Shown here piece by piece: positions 17,844 to 25,976 of a stretch of DNA of 64,000 nt; position 1 is the stretch's first letter; each line of letters begins with the position of its first letter. The notes below the pieces were generated by a model. The model ran no database searches, was not told the origin of the DNA, and was given only the letters and a program-made list of their open reading frames with translations. The position numbers and the translations under genes are program-made. This DNA comes from a virus: the IMG/VR virus record IMGVR_UViG_3300028610_000987, positions 1 to 64,000 of that record; one strand, given 5' to 3'.

Positions 17844-18406
17844 TTCTGCTCCTTTTTTACAACTTTCCAACACTGTTTATCCTTTCCCAAAACCAATTTC
17901 AATTGGTTGGTTTTCACAAAAGCATTCACGACTTCTCTTACTTCCTGCCACTGGTAGTCGTGACCGCCCAAAGTTCCTCCGACCTTAATCTTTGGCCACC
18001 ACGCATCTACATCCCGTCTTACGTCTTCTTTTGCATGAGAGGCATCTATGAAACAAAAATCTACCTCACCATCAACAAACAATTGCGATGACGCAGCGCT
18101 ATCCAACTTGTGAATTTCTAGATAATCTAGAATATTCATCGCCCTCATGTTATTTTCAAACACCTCTCGCATATTTCTCTTGCGTTGATTCCTTGTCGCT
18201 GGGTCTTTCGGGTCCGTTCCCCAAAAATTATCAATGACACAATAGTTATTAACATTTTTCTTACAAACTGGAGCCATAGCCGCAGTAGACTTACCAGCAT
18301 AACACCCTAGTTCCACAACGATTCCTTCGTGGATTCCTTCACATACAGCTACCACGAAATCTACATCATACTGAGAGAACCAACCTTCGATTTCTTGCCA
18401 TCTCAT
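17840..18406 (-). CDS. class I SAM-dependent methyltransferase-like protein
   Basis: 188 residues. VVELGCYAGKSTAAM is the SAM-binding loop and FCFIDASHAKEDVRRD with VGGTLGGHDY completes a class I fold of the small-molecule or sugar methyltransferase type. Substrate unknown. Two ATGs compete (18418 and 18406); the second is three bases after the upstream stop. Confidence 0.75.
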   Translation of the reverse strand: MRWQEIEGWFSQYDVDFVVAVCEGIHEGIVVELGCYAGKSTAAMAPVCKKNVNNYCVIDNFWGTDPKDPATRNQRKRNMREVFENNMRAMNILDYLEIHKLDSAASSQLFVDGEVDFCFIDASHAKEDVRRDVDAWWPKIKVGGTLGGHDYQWQEVREVVNAFVKTNQLKLVLGKDKQCWKVVKKEQK

Positions 18407-18407
18407 T

Positions 18408-19868
18408 TTACTTACCATCCTCTATCTCGTAGGACAATTTTACACCTTTGAATTCAGAAGGCAATATAACAGCTAACTGATCAATAACCCTCTGCCTAAG
18501 ATCAACAGCTATGTCAAGAACGGTTTTCAATTCTTCTGCCTCAACAGTCATCGAGGTTCTGTGTGGGAACACCAATTTCAACAATCCTGATCCTATCCTT
18601 AGAAGAGAACGTTGATTACGCTGTGACATATCTCCGAATGTAACGTTGTGTAAAATTACATTTGTGTAATTCTTGTCTCTCATCCGATGCATAATTTCGC
18701 TTATGTAGTCAGCCATGAATCCATGCCCTTTGGCTAATTTCGATTCACGAATTTGAGGAATCCTCCACCCCGGAATAAAACCATGGATACGGTCCAAGAA
18801 TGCGCGATCTCTACTGACCGCTTCCGGCAATGGCTGAAACAGATTTCTATACCGAGCCGATACCGTTCCCTTGCCCCTATCACAATCAATATTACCTGCA
18901 AACATTATTGAGCAACCAGACGCGAACTCAGCGGTACCTCTTCCAAATCGACCAGAGTTCATAAAGTCTTTCAACATATCGATCAAATCGCCGTGGCCAG
19001 ACCACTTGTTTCCTACCCTACTATTTGCGAACTCATCGAACATAACGCAATCTCGATATCCGACCAAACCCAGTTGTCTTCGTAATTTGTCATAGAACAG
19101 AGATGCGACAGTAGTTTGTCCACCGGATATTACAAATCCATGAGAACTAAGAGACTGGTATGCAAAAGTCTTCCCTGTTTCGGGAGGCCCTAGCTCTACC
19201 AAATTGACATTAGATTCGACGAACGGGACCAATCGTACAACGTACAACATTTTTTCTTCTAGTGAAAGCTGACCTGGATCGAATCCGATACTGGTAATCA
19301 TTAGGTCCAACCATTCATCGTGACTAAACTGTACTCGACGATCTATCCATGAATCTAGGTCTATCGTTGTGATCTGGATAGGCTTAAACTCCGTTATGAC
19401 AAACGGGTACAATTTATTCCTCATAATGAAAGAATCGTCGTAAGCGATTTTGAATACACCCCAAGCACCCGTCGTTAACAGAACCTCTCCGTATTCTTCT
19501 ATTAAAATCGGGTCAATTCTGATAAACTGATTGCCCAGTGACGTAACATCTACCCAATATTCATCTCGCCCCTCATCAAGACGACAACGAATGCGACCAA
19601 TCAAGGTATACTCGCCATCTTCCCTGATCCGACTTTTGATCCACTCCTTCTTGTCTGAGTCCATAAAGTGATCATCCAGAAGTTTGCCGATCCTCTCTAA
19701 GCCAACGCTCGGATTGGATACATCTACCATCTCGGCAACCAGATAATCGATAACAAACGTCGGAAGCTTACGGAACTGTTCGTTGAGATAGGCAATACTT
19801 TTATCTATCACAACCCCATGTTCGCTGAAGACACTCAAAATCTTCTGTTTTGTATCAACTTCGGCCAT
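18408..19868 (-). CDS. BrxL-like AAA+ ATPase lacking the Lon protease domain
   Basis: 486 residues. Walker A GPPETGKT (227-234), ISGGQTTVASLFYD (248-260), Walker B CVMFDE (274-279) and FAGNID (323-328) match the ATPase of BrxL, the Lon-related protein of BREX defence. BrxL proper is near 680 residues with a C-terminal Lon protease domain; here the protein stops after the ATPase lid. BrxL has been shown to form rings on DNA, so this may be a DNA translocase or a BREX antagonist. Neither other BREX genes nor a methylase PglX are present. Confidence 0.75.
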   Translation of the reverse strand: MAEVDTKQKILSVFSEHGVVIDKSIAYLNEQFRKLPTFVIDYLVAEMVDVSNPSVGLERIGKLLDDHFMDSDKKEWIKSRIREDGEYTLIGRIRCRLDEGRDEYWVDVTSLGNQFIRIDPILIEEYGEVLLTTGAWGVFKIAYDDSFIMRNKLYPFVITEFKPIQITTIDLDSWIDRRVQFSHDEWLDLMITSIGFDPGQLSLEEKMLYVVRLVPFVESNVNLVELGPPETGKTFAYQSLSSHGFVISGGQTTVASLFYDKLRRQLGLVGYRDCVMFDEFANSRVGNKWSGHGDLIDMLKDFMNSGRFGRGTAEFASGCSIMFAGNIDCDRGKGTVSARYRNLFQPLPEAVSRDRAFLDRIHGFIPGWRIPQIRESKLAKGHGFMADYISEIMHRMRDKNYTNVILHNVTFGDMSQRNQRSLLRIGSGLLKLVFPHRTSMTVEAEELKTVLDIAVDLRQRVIDQLAVILPSEFKGVKLSYEIEDGK

Positions 19869-19983
19869 CTGTGGCTCCCTTCGTTATATGGATGATGATT
19901 CCATTACATTTGTTACACCACACCCATGAGGTGTGAAAAGTCCAGAATTTCCAATGAAAAAACCGACAAATCCATTTTGGCAT
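19855..19983 (-). CDS. small aromatic-rich protein
   Basis: 42 residues starting MPKWICRFFHWKFW, with WVWCNKC near residue 30. GGGAG lies six bases before the ATG and its TGA lies inside the start of the BrxL-like gene, the packing seen throughout this genome. Function unknown. Confidence 0.45.
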   Translation of the reverse strand: MPKWICRFFHWKFWTFHTSWVWCNKCNGIIIHITKGATDGRS

Positions 19984-20056
19984 ATTAAACTCCCACTTCA
20001 TCCATTACTCATTCCATAATACTGTTTACTGTTGGCTCGCTTTTACCAACTCTTTT

Positions 20057-20296
20057 TTATTTGAAGAGCGATAACGCATCTGACCTTTCCACAACAGCCT
20101 CTACAACACCCGTATTTGACGTTCTCGCCGCGTCTCCTGAACTTTGAAGACATTCTAGATGGATGACACCATCTACTCTGTTTGCGCCAATTTGGTGGAT
20201 TATATCATCCGCACATGGGCCATTATACACCGCTTCGGTAATCAGAAGTACAGAATCGTTTTGACGAATTTCAAGACCACAAACTAGGCATTCCAT
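20057..20296 (-). CDS. small zinc-binding protein
   Basis: 79 residues with CLVCG at the N-terminus, then a Cys at 29 and VIHLEC near 50, a treble-clef-like spacing. No relatives recognised. Confidence 0.6.
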   Translation of the reverse strand: MECLVCGLEIRQNDSVLLITEAVYNGPCADDIIHQIGANRVDGVIHLECLQSSGDAARTSNTGVVEAVVERSDALSLFK

Positions 20297-20670
20297 TCCA
20301 TTTTCTCCGAACGAACCGACCCAGATTTCAATTAAACACAGTTGTTCTCAACCTAAACTTTTTCTTCTTTTGTTGAATATGTTAAAGAGTTTCTACGAAG
20401 CTGTAACCTTCGAGAAACAAAACCTTCAACAAATCAATGGTAATAATTGCCAGACAGAAAATAGTACGTTAGGTGGAAAACTCAAAAGTATTCATGTCGT
20501 GAAGTTGTCGATGATTGTCGCGGTTCGGAATTCTATTACGCTGTATGAACCGGCTAGTTAGCAAACTACTATATTACTACAAATATAGACAGTGCAAAAA
20601 AGACAAAAGCGCTCGCGCAAAATGAAAAAAAATGAAAATAATCAAAATCAGCAAGTCCCTCTGTATTTTA
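20297..20670. other. AT-rich intergenic region
   Basis: 374 bases between the deformylase stop and the next gene. The minus strand has runs of T and a small GCGCGAGCGC hairpin followed by TTTT (20600-20625), a weak terminator at best, and a TTGCAC that could be a -35 box. A plus-strand frame of 61 codons (20379-20561) has no ribosome site and is not called. Confidence 0.5.
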
Positions 20671-21171
20671 TCAACCGTCGAACGTTTTTAATAATCGTCT
20701 TAGTGTACACTTGTTTAAGCTAGTCTCTTCTTTTGTCATGTTGTCGATGATCAATTTTCCGTCCAGATGATCTATTTCGTGTTGCCAAATCCGAGTCGTG
20801 TGTGTGTCTCCGATAAATTGTATCGGCAGGTTGTTGATACCTATCCCCGTCAAGATAGAAGACGTACCTCTAGTCATCGTGACCGAGACACCAGGAAGAG
20901 AAAGACATCCTTCTATTGATGGTTGTTGTCCGCTGACACTTTTCAATACTGGATTCCATATGATTTGGCAGAATCCATGCTCTTTCCAGGCGAACATTCT
21001 GACGTTCATTCCAACCTGTGGTGCTGCTAATCCTACTCCATTGTGTCTTTCGAGAATTCGGAACATCTCTGCTCGCATTATCCTTCGTTTCTTAATGCTC
21101 TCTTTGATTGAAGAATCGTACTCCTGACATCTCATAAGAAGTCTTGGGTCCGGATAATACACTAATTGCAT
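20671..21171 (-). CDS. def: peptide deformylase
   Basis: 166 residues with all three deformylase motifs: GVGLAAPQ (45-52), EGCLSLPG (87-94, Cys89 metal ligand) and QHEIDHLDG (130-138). The enzyme removes formyl from nascent proteins; phage copies are thought to keep translation or membrane-protein turnover going during infection. Confidence 0.95.
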   Translation of the reverse strand: MQLVYYPDPRLLMRCQEYDSSIKESIKKRRIMRAEMFRILERHNGVGLAAPQVGMNVRMFAWKEHGFCQIIWNPVLKSVSGQQPSIEGCLSLPGVSVTMTRGTSSILTGIGINNLPIQFIGDTHTTRIWQHEIDHLDGKLIIDNMTKEETSLNKCTLRRLLKTFDG

Positions 21172-21425
21172 TTTACCCGCCCCTTCGTTAGAGACCAGTC
21201 TAGAATCCCCAATGACTCATCGGGATACGTTGATGATCTATAGATATCCAACCATTTTGAGAACTGATCATCTGACCCTTTTGTGTCTGGCAACTCAAAT
21301 TCTGTCGCTGGTTCAAACATAGATGTTCTGAAAATATCAGGTATCGGTCCATGACACACATCTATTGGAATGGTTCCCATACGATTGGCCCAGAATCTAA
21401 CGACTATCGGCATTTGTGTTCTCAT
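21162..21425 (-). CDS. hypothetical protein
   Basis: 87 residues from the ATG eight bases after GGAG. Trp-rich C-terminal half, no family recognised. Overlaps deformylase start and the upstream stop (ATGA). Confidence 0.65.
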   Translation of the reverse strand: MRTQMPIVVRFWANRMGTIPIDVCHGPIPDIFRTSMFEPATEFELPDTKGSDDQFSKWLDIYRSSTYPDESLGILDWSLTKGRVKCN

Positions 21426-21655
21426 TCTTGGTCTCCTTCTACTTTCCATTCTGTAATCAACAAATTATCTTTCCACGCTTCAAGAGGATCATATTCTGGA
21501 TTTGGTTTCTGTTGGCCACAACCACCACACTTGATGGTCTCTACGACTACTCCTGGTCTGATATATTCTTCTGCTGCTTGTTTTGTGAAGAACACACCTC
21601 GCACCCTACCTCCTGTTCTTGTGTTGTGAGTCACTACGAACACTTTCATCTTCAT
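21422..21655 (-). CDS. small protein with a CGGC pair
   Basis: 77 residues, starting MKMKVFVVTHNTR; KCGGCGQ near residue 47 may be half a zinc site. AGGAAAG precedes the ATG. An ATG two codons further in is an alternative start. Confidence 0.6.
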   Translation of the reverse strand: MKMKVFVVTHNTRTGGRVRGVFFTKQAAEEYIRPGVVVETIKCGGCGQQKPNPEYDPLEAWKDNLLITEWKVEGDQE

Positions 21656-21809
21656 CTTTTTCTTTCCTTTTAAGAAGTGGACCACTGATTCGTTTCGCCG
21701 CGCTGCCGATCAGCCTCTTACTTATCGGACCATGGACCTTGATTGTTTCTCGTAATCCATGGATAATGATGCTGTTGATTATTTGCCTTTCTGTTTTCTT
21801 TTTCTTCAC
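21606..21809 (-). CDS. possible basic protein, GTG start
   Basis: 67 residues beginning with a Lys tract, very basic at both ends. GGAG is seven bases before the GTG. Overlaps the next gene by 50 bases in another frame, so it could be spurious. Confidence 0.4.
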   Translation of the reverse strand: MKKKKTERQIINSIIIHGLRETIKVHGPISKRLIGSAAKRISGPLLKRKEKDEDESVRSDSQHKNRR

Positions 21810-21862
21810 CCTACTACTCCATTTCAAAACACATACAGACCAAACTGGCCTGACTTTCAAGA

Positions 21863-22018
21863 CTACAGTGCAGTACAGATAAGAAGAATAACAACCCCTA
21901 TGCCAGCTATACCAAGTAGGCCGACAAAAATACCTGCAACGATGGGACCGTAACCTCTCCATGTGGGGTCTTCTGGCCACTTGTCTTCATCAGTATAACT
22001 ACCACCGCATCCAGCCAT
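21863..22018 (-). CDS. small single-span membrane protein
   Basis: 51 residues: a 22-residue polar head with two Cys-Gly pairs, then a membrane span (IVAGIFVGLLGIAGIGVVILLI). GGAG lies before the ATG. Confidence 0.65.
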   Translation of the reverse strand: MAGCGGSYTDEDKWPEDPTWRGYGPIVAGIFVGLLGIAGIGVVILLICTAL

Positions 22019-22028
22019 GTTTTTCTCC

Positions 22029-22223
22029 TTATGGATTGAATGTCTTACCGATAGTTGGGTGTGTCATAATATCATCCTCAATCATGATCCTTAATCTGGC
22101 TTCATAATTATCTAGAGCCCTTTTACTGATACGAGTCAGTTTGTCTTCCATCCCCGGCCTCATGGCTGCAAGTTTGGCTCTTATAAACACTTTGATCTGA
22201 CTTCTATTAAGAAGATTGGACAT
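22029..22223 (-). CDS. 64-residue helical protein, possibly histone-fold-like
   Basis: Starts MSNLLNRSQIKVFIRAK and continues with one long amphipathic helix (about 27-53) and ends GKTFNP. The first helix, long helix and K-T loop resemble the first two helices of bacterial single-domain histones, but a third helix is missing. The resemblance is from memory and weak. TAATG-type junction with the DUF2997-like gene. Confidence 0.55.
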   Translation of the reverse strand: MSNLLNRSQIKVFIRAKLAAMRPGMEDKLTRISKRALDNYEARLRIMIEDDIMTHPTIGKTFNP

Positions 22224-22429
22224 TATATTCCTCCGCGTTGAGTGTTTCTTTCTCTGGTCACGCGACGTTGTCGATATTCTGGCTTGTCTGTGTGAGACAC
22301 ATCTGTTCCCAAAACTTCTTCTATCTCAGATAGAAATTTGGCACATTCTGGTCCCACAAACCCCTTACCTTCTATGGAACAATTACCATCGGGGTCGATA
22401 TTAATAATGACTTCTTTTTGTCCTCTCAT
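22223..22429 (-). CDS. DUF2997-like protein
   Basis: 68 residues. EVIINIDPDGNCSIEGKGFVGPEC followed by KFLSEIEEVLG has the features of DUF2997, small proteins encoded with DUF1257 and AAA proteins in cyanobacteria and phages. Here DUF1257- and Ycf46-like genes are 3-7 kb upstream in the same direction. Role unknown. Confidence 0.65.
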   Translation of the reverse strand: MRGQKEVIINIDPDGNCSIEGKGFVGPECAKFLSEIEEVLGTDVSHTDKPEYRQRRVTRERNTQRGGI

Positions 22430-23031
22430 CGTTTTTTCTCCGCTTCACAAAGTAGTTCTTCGAAGTACTCGGCTTTCTCTGAAGATGTTACACGACCCTT
22501 GAGTTTCTTTTTCCTCTTGTTTTCTAGGGCCAATTTATCACTCATTAGGCACAACCAGTCAATTGCTGTTTTGAATCGCCCAAGTTCTGATTGTATTTGA
22601 TCTAGGGCGTAGACATTCTTTAATCTGCCTCCTGATAAATCGATGTCTGTGATTTCTGTATCGATACTTGTGTCAGACAACCATTGTGCTGTTATTTGTA
22701 CACCTCGGTTACCCCAAATTCGAAATCGGTAGATTCTCTGTTTGAGTAGCCGACGTAGTTCTAAGACAGCAAGTGCCCTAGTCATATCTGATGATCTACC
22801 TACTGGAGCAAAACACCTATGGGACTCACAGTTGTGGTCTTCTTTTTTCTCACAAAGACGACATCTGTTCTCCAGTTTCGGGTTCTGGTGGAAATCACAA
22901 TCGATCGTGGTTATCTTACCACTACAGACTGTAGTGATCGCTTGATGATTACCAGAGATATGCCATACGCGATGCCATTTACCTCTTGTTTTCAGAGACT
23001 GACGGTACCAACCCCTAAACATCTTCACCAT
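22426..23031 (-). CDS. hypothetical protein with a Cys/His cluster
   Basis: 201 residues. A CRLCEKKEDHNCESHRC cluster near residue 57 may bind zinc; the remainder is helical and basic. ATGA overlap with the next gene. Not recognised. Confidence 0.7.
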   Translation of the reverse strand: MVKMFRGWYRQSLKTRGKWHRVWHISGNHQAITTVCSGKITTIDCDFHQNPKLENRCRLCEKKEDHNCESHRCFAPVGRSSDMTRALAVLELRRLLKQRIYRFRIWGNRGVQITAQWLSDTSIDTEITDIDLSGGRLKNVYALDQIQSELGRFKTAIDWLCLMSDKLALENKRKKKLKGRVTSSEKAEYFEELLCEAEKKR

Positions 23032-23043
23032 AAACCTCCTTCT

Positions 23044-23205
23044 CTACCTGATAACCTCGACACTCTTGACTGTCACATCCTGAACGTCTACCTCGTCGCA
23101 ATCGTCTGGCCAAAATTCCATACCTTCAAGTTCCTCTACTCCGTCGACATTGTCTGTCTCGGTCGTGGTTACTTCAAGTGTGATTTTATAGTGTCCTTTT
23201 TTCAT
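23044..23205 (-). CDS. small acidic protein
   Basis: 53 residues beginning MKKGHYKITLEV; acidic, alternating beta pattern. AGGAGG stands eight bases before the ATG, one of the strongest ribosome sites in the window. Confidence 0.65.
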   Translation of the reverse strand: MKKGHYKITLEVTTTETDNVDGVEELEGMEFWPDDCDEVDVQDVTVKSVEVIR

Positions 23206-23449
23206 AGTGCGTACCTCCTGGCGAAAATGCCTCTATTTCCCACTCAATTGCCTTTTCCCTGTTGGGATTCGTGTGAAGGACTTTACCGTTCAAAGACAAT
23301 ACTTCCCACGTTTGCTCTGTCTCGTTGAATTCTACGTTCGACGCCTTGTGGATATCCGTCACTAGACCGATCGCGAACAGATTGACATCGTCTGTGTATA
23401 GACAATGGACATCTCCGTTCTGATCGATATCAAGTGTTATCGTTTTCAT
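23186..23449 (-). CDS. conserved phage-type small protein
   Basis: 87 residues from the ATG after CCAGGAAC. The pattern MKTITLDI...GDVHCLY...KASNVEF...TWEV is one that recurs in small phage proteins of unknown role (recollection of family, not tested). Confidence 0.65.
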   Translation of the reverse strand: MKTITLDIDQNGDVHCLYTDDVNLFAIGLVTDIHKASNVEFNETEQTWEVLSLNGKVLHTNPNREKAIEWEIEAFSPGGTHYEKRTL

Positions 23450-23450
23450 G

Positions 23451-23738
23451 TTAGTTCCTGGAACATCGACTTGCATCTTCTTTTATTTCCTTTCTTACTC
23501 TCGCGACAGCTTCTGCGATTGAACCTGCTGTTGGTTTTTTCTTTTGCTTGTCTTTTTCTATGAGATAGAGGACTCTGGCTTTGAAGCACCAATAGATTAT
23601 TGATGCGACCCAAGAACAACCCCAGACACAGAATACGCCCAGTGCTATCTTCCAAGACAAGATAAGACACCCTAGACTGATCACAAAGCCGCCACCGAAA
23701 AGCCAGAATGCCAACATATACTGTCCAATCTTCTTCAT
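23451..23738 (-). CDS. membrane protein, two spans
   Basis: 95 residues: two hydrophobic segments (9-30 and 33-52) then a basic helical cytoplasmic tail. Lies just below the IMPDH/GMP reductase gene. Holin-like topology is possible but not specific. Confidence 0.65.
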   Translation of the reverse strand: MKKIGQYMLAFWLFGGGFVISLGCLILSWKIALGVFCVWGCSWVASIIYWCFKARVLYLIEKDKQKKKPTAGSIAEAVARVRKEIKEDASRCSRN

Positions 23739-23740
23739 CT

Positions 23741-24751
23741 CTACGATCCCCTTGGTAAGGTTTCCTCTATCGACAAAGGACTAACGAGTACGTAGTCCAC
23801 ATTCTCACGTAAGTCAACAAAATTCATCGCACCACCCATGGCGAGACCAGACTTGATTCCCATAACGTAGTCCTCAATGACCTTTTCTGTCCTGCCTTTG
23901 TCCTCCATCTCTATCTCGATACCTTCTGGTGCTATATCCGGCCTACCAGAAGCCGCACGGCTACTCATGCCTCGATAGAGACGTTTATCCCCAATCCTTG
24001 GGGTTGCTCGTGTACCAGCCAACATGTATCCGATCATACACGCATCAGCGCCAGCCCATATTGATTTTACCATGTCTCCACTGGTTCGCAATCCTCCGTC
24101 TGCAATAATTGAAACTCCATATTGGCCACTTACTACTTTGCATGTTTCTTGTATTGCAGAAAATTGTGGGACGCCGAATCCTGTGACTATTCGTGTGGTG
24201 CAAGCAGCGCCTGGGCCGATACCAACCTTGATCGCATCGACTCCGTGTTGGGCGAATTTGATTGCTGCTTCGGGAGTGCAGACATTACCAGCCATGAGTG
24301 TGAACGGATATTTCTCTCTCACCCTAGATAGAGAATCGATAGTTTCGTACATTTTTACGTGGTCGCCGTGTGCCACGTCGATACAGATGACGTTGCAGCC
24401 AATATCTGCCAGCATCTTTACTTTGTAAGGTATTTCTCCTTTCAACCCTATTGCGCATCCAACGTTTTTGGCACCCTGGTCACGAGCCCATTTGATTTCT
24501 TTCATTTGGGTGTCTAGTTCTGTACGGTCGTCCAGGTTGATATGTCGGGTCAGGATACCTAGACCGCCCATCTTATCCATGACTACCAACATGTATTTTC
24601 CTGTAATAGAATCCATAGCCGCAGAGATGAGTGGTATTTTTAGCTCCACTGATCCTATCTTGGTTGCAGTACTTGGTGAAGTTCTAGACCCAAGGGTTGA
24701 GTAGTGCGGGACAAGCAAGATATCATTGAAACACAGTTTGCGCTCTTTCAC
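23741..24751 (-). CDS. IMP dehydrogenase / GMP reductase family enzyme
   Basis: 336 residues, no CBS domains. The catalytic loop GIGPGAACTTR (with the Cys that forms the covalent purine intermediate), IADGGLRTSGD and YRGMSS are present. Length fits GMP reductase, which returns GMP to IMP, rather than full IMP dehydrogenase, but residues seen cannot separate the two. It would shift the purine pool during phage replication. Confidence 0.85.
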   Translation of the reverse strand: MKERKLCFNDILLVPHYSTLGSRTSPSTATKIGSVELKIPLISAAMDSITGKYMLVVMDKMGGLGILTRHINLDDRTELDTQMKEIKWARDQGAKNVGCAIGLKGEIPYKVKMLADIGCNVICIDVAHGDHVKMYETIDSLSRVREKYPFTLMAGNVCTPEAAIKFAQHGVDAIKVGIGPGAACTTRIVTGFGVPQFSAIQETCKVVSGQYGVSIIADGGLRTSGDMVKSIWAGADACMIGYMLAGTRATPRIGDKRLYRGMSSRAASGRPDIAPEGIEIEMEDKGRTEKVIEDYVMGIKSGLAMGGAMNFVDLRENVDYVLVSPLSIEETLPRGS

Positions 24752-24760
24752 TGACTTCTC

Positions 24761-25141
24761 CTAGAGTTGTACCCGTCTAACAGACGAATGCCTTCTTTTT
24801 TCATTGGAATTTTTATTGATTGGCTTTGGCTTGGTTATGTAAACCCGACTTATGTTATCTACGGTATTTGAGAGTGTTTGGTTTTTACACATTTCGAAAA
24901 ATTGTTCTGGACTTATCAGGTCTATGTCCATTTCTCGGGCCTTTTCTGCTTTTTGAGACTTGCTGTTCGCATCAGCTATCACCAAGATTGTTGTGGATTT
25001 TGTTATGGATGCTGTTATTGAGGCTCCAGCCTGTACTGCTATGGCCGTCATTTGGTCACGAGGTTTTGGAGACTTGCCAGTGAAACAGAATACTGCGCTT
25101 TTCAAATCTCCAGTATCTTCGTTTAGGAATTGAAGTGCCAT
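24761..25141 (-). CDS. stand-alone BRCT-domain protein
   Basis: 126 residues. AVFCFTGKSPKPRDQMTAIAVQAGASITASITKSTT and DLISPEQFFEM are the strands and helices of a BRCT domain as found at the C-terminus of bacterial DNA ligases. No ligase domain is attached; a basic tail follows. Possibly a phosphopeptide or DNA-end binder. Confidence 0.8.
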   Translation of the reverse strand: MALQFLNEDTGDLKSAVFCFTGKSPKPRDQMTAIAVQAGASITASITKSTTILVIADANSKSQKAEKAREMDIDLISPEQFFEMCKNQTLSNTVDNISRVYITKPKPINKNSNEKRRHSSVRRVQL

Positions 25142-25142
25142 A

Positions 25143-25667
25143 TCAACGATACCCCGTTACTCTGATGGTTTGGTGTCCATTTGCTTCTCGAACTCTAGCG
25201 ACAGTACGACCATAAGCCGCCATTTCTTTTTCGACAGCATAAAACGCACAGCTTCCCTTGAGGTGACCTATCCATTGAGCGCCATATTTGTCAGAATCGA
25301 ATTCTGAAATCAGAGCCTCATAAGTTCCGTCATCTTTCTTCACGAATCCAATATCATTAGCGCTATTGCCTACATATACTCGACGGATGATGATGTGGGC
25401 TACTTCTGCTCGTTGATCTCCGTGGTAACCGAATAAGTGCTGTGGGTCGCTGTGGACTTCTATCTGGGCTTCTGTCCAGTTCCCCGTCTCCATCAGAGCC
25501 TTGAATAGTGAGCTACCATCTTTGAACTGCGTCTTTACTGTGCAATAGCGTGAGATAACTTTCTCCTTCATTTTTGTATGGGTGTTGTCAATGATTTTCG
25601 CACTGACCATCCCAGAGTGACCAATCTGTGCCATAGGGCTTTCTGACCTATGTTTGTTTCCCACCAC
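25143..25667 (-). CDS. DUF1257-like (Ycf35-like) protein
   Basis: 174 residues from a GTG. The core, from about residue 38 (SRYCTVKTQFKDGSSLFKAL) through AHIIIRR, NDIGFVKKDDGTYEALISEFD and a C-terminal IRVTGYR, follows DUF1257. The start is unsure: family members begin near residue 33, but no upstream ATG has a good ribosome site. Belongs with the DUF2997- and Ycf46-like genes. Confidence 0.7.
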   Translation of the reverse strand: MVGNKHRSESPMAQIGHSGMVSAKIIDNTHTKMKEKVISRYCTVKTQFKDGSSLFKALMETGNWTEAQIEVHSDPQHLFGYHGDQRAEVAHIIIRRVYVGNSANDIGFVKKDDGTYEALISEFDSDKYGAQWIGHLKGSCAFYAVEKEMAAYGRTVARVREANGHQTIRVTGYR

Positions 25668-25788
25668 CTCTTACTGTTTTTCTTTTTCCGCAGTCGCACA
25701 GACATAACCAACGAGCATTATCTACATACTCTATCACCGTAAGTCTGGTGAATTTTTGTCCAGTTATGTCTACGCGACACTTGGCCAC
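25648..25788 (-). CDS. small zinc-ribbon protein, GTG start
   Basis: 46 residues: GQKFTRLTVIEY...WLCLCDCGKRK is the short motif found at the N-terminus of phage HNH/AP2-type proteins. Start GTG shares bases with the upstream TAG (TAGTG), and AGGAGG lies 8 bases before it. No nuclease domain follows, so a remnant or a free-standing ribbon. Confidence 0.65.
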   Translation of the reverse strand: MAKCRVDITGQKFTRLTVIEYVDNARWLCLCDCGKRKTVRGGGKQT

Positions 25789-25976
25789 TAAGATTCCTCC
25801 TTTATTACAAACTGGAACCTCATTCCATTACCAGTGTCGAATTCGTCAGGTAAACCATTTTCCAATTGTTCCTGGAGATTTTGAATCAACTTACCTGCCT
25901 CTTTCTTGCTCATGAAGACTTTTGTCAACGGTGTGAAGATGGTTTTTATGCCGTTCTGGAATATTTCTACTTTCAT
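25788..25976 (-). CDS. hypothetical small protein
   Basis: 62 residues, MKVEIFQNGIKTIFTP start, helical middle; ATG overlaps the stop of the Cys/Asp-rich gene. Not recognised. Confidence 0.65.
   Translation of the reverse strand: MKVEIFQNGIKTIFTPLTKVFMSKKEAGKLIQNLQEQLENGLPDEFDTGNGMRFQFVIKEES

Noticed and set aside
18408-19868. Complete BREX island
   Set aside because: Only the BrxL-like ATPase is present; no PglX, PglZ, BrxA-C were seen in the window.
20379-20561. 61-codon plus-strand gene
   Set aside because: Reads as a plausible protein but has no ribosome site or promoter and stands alone against the strand of its neighbours.
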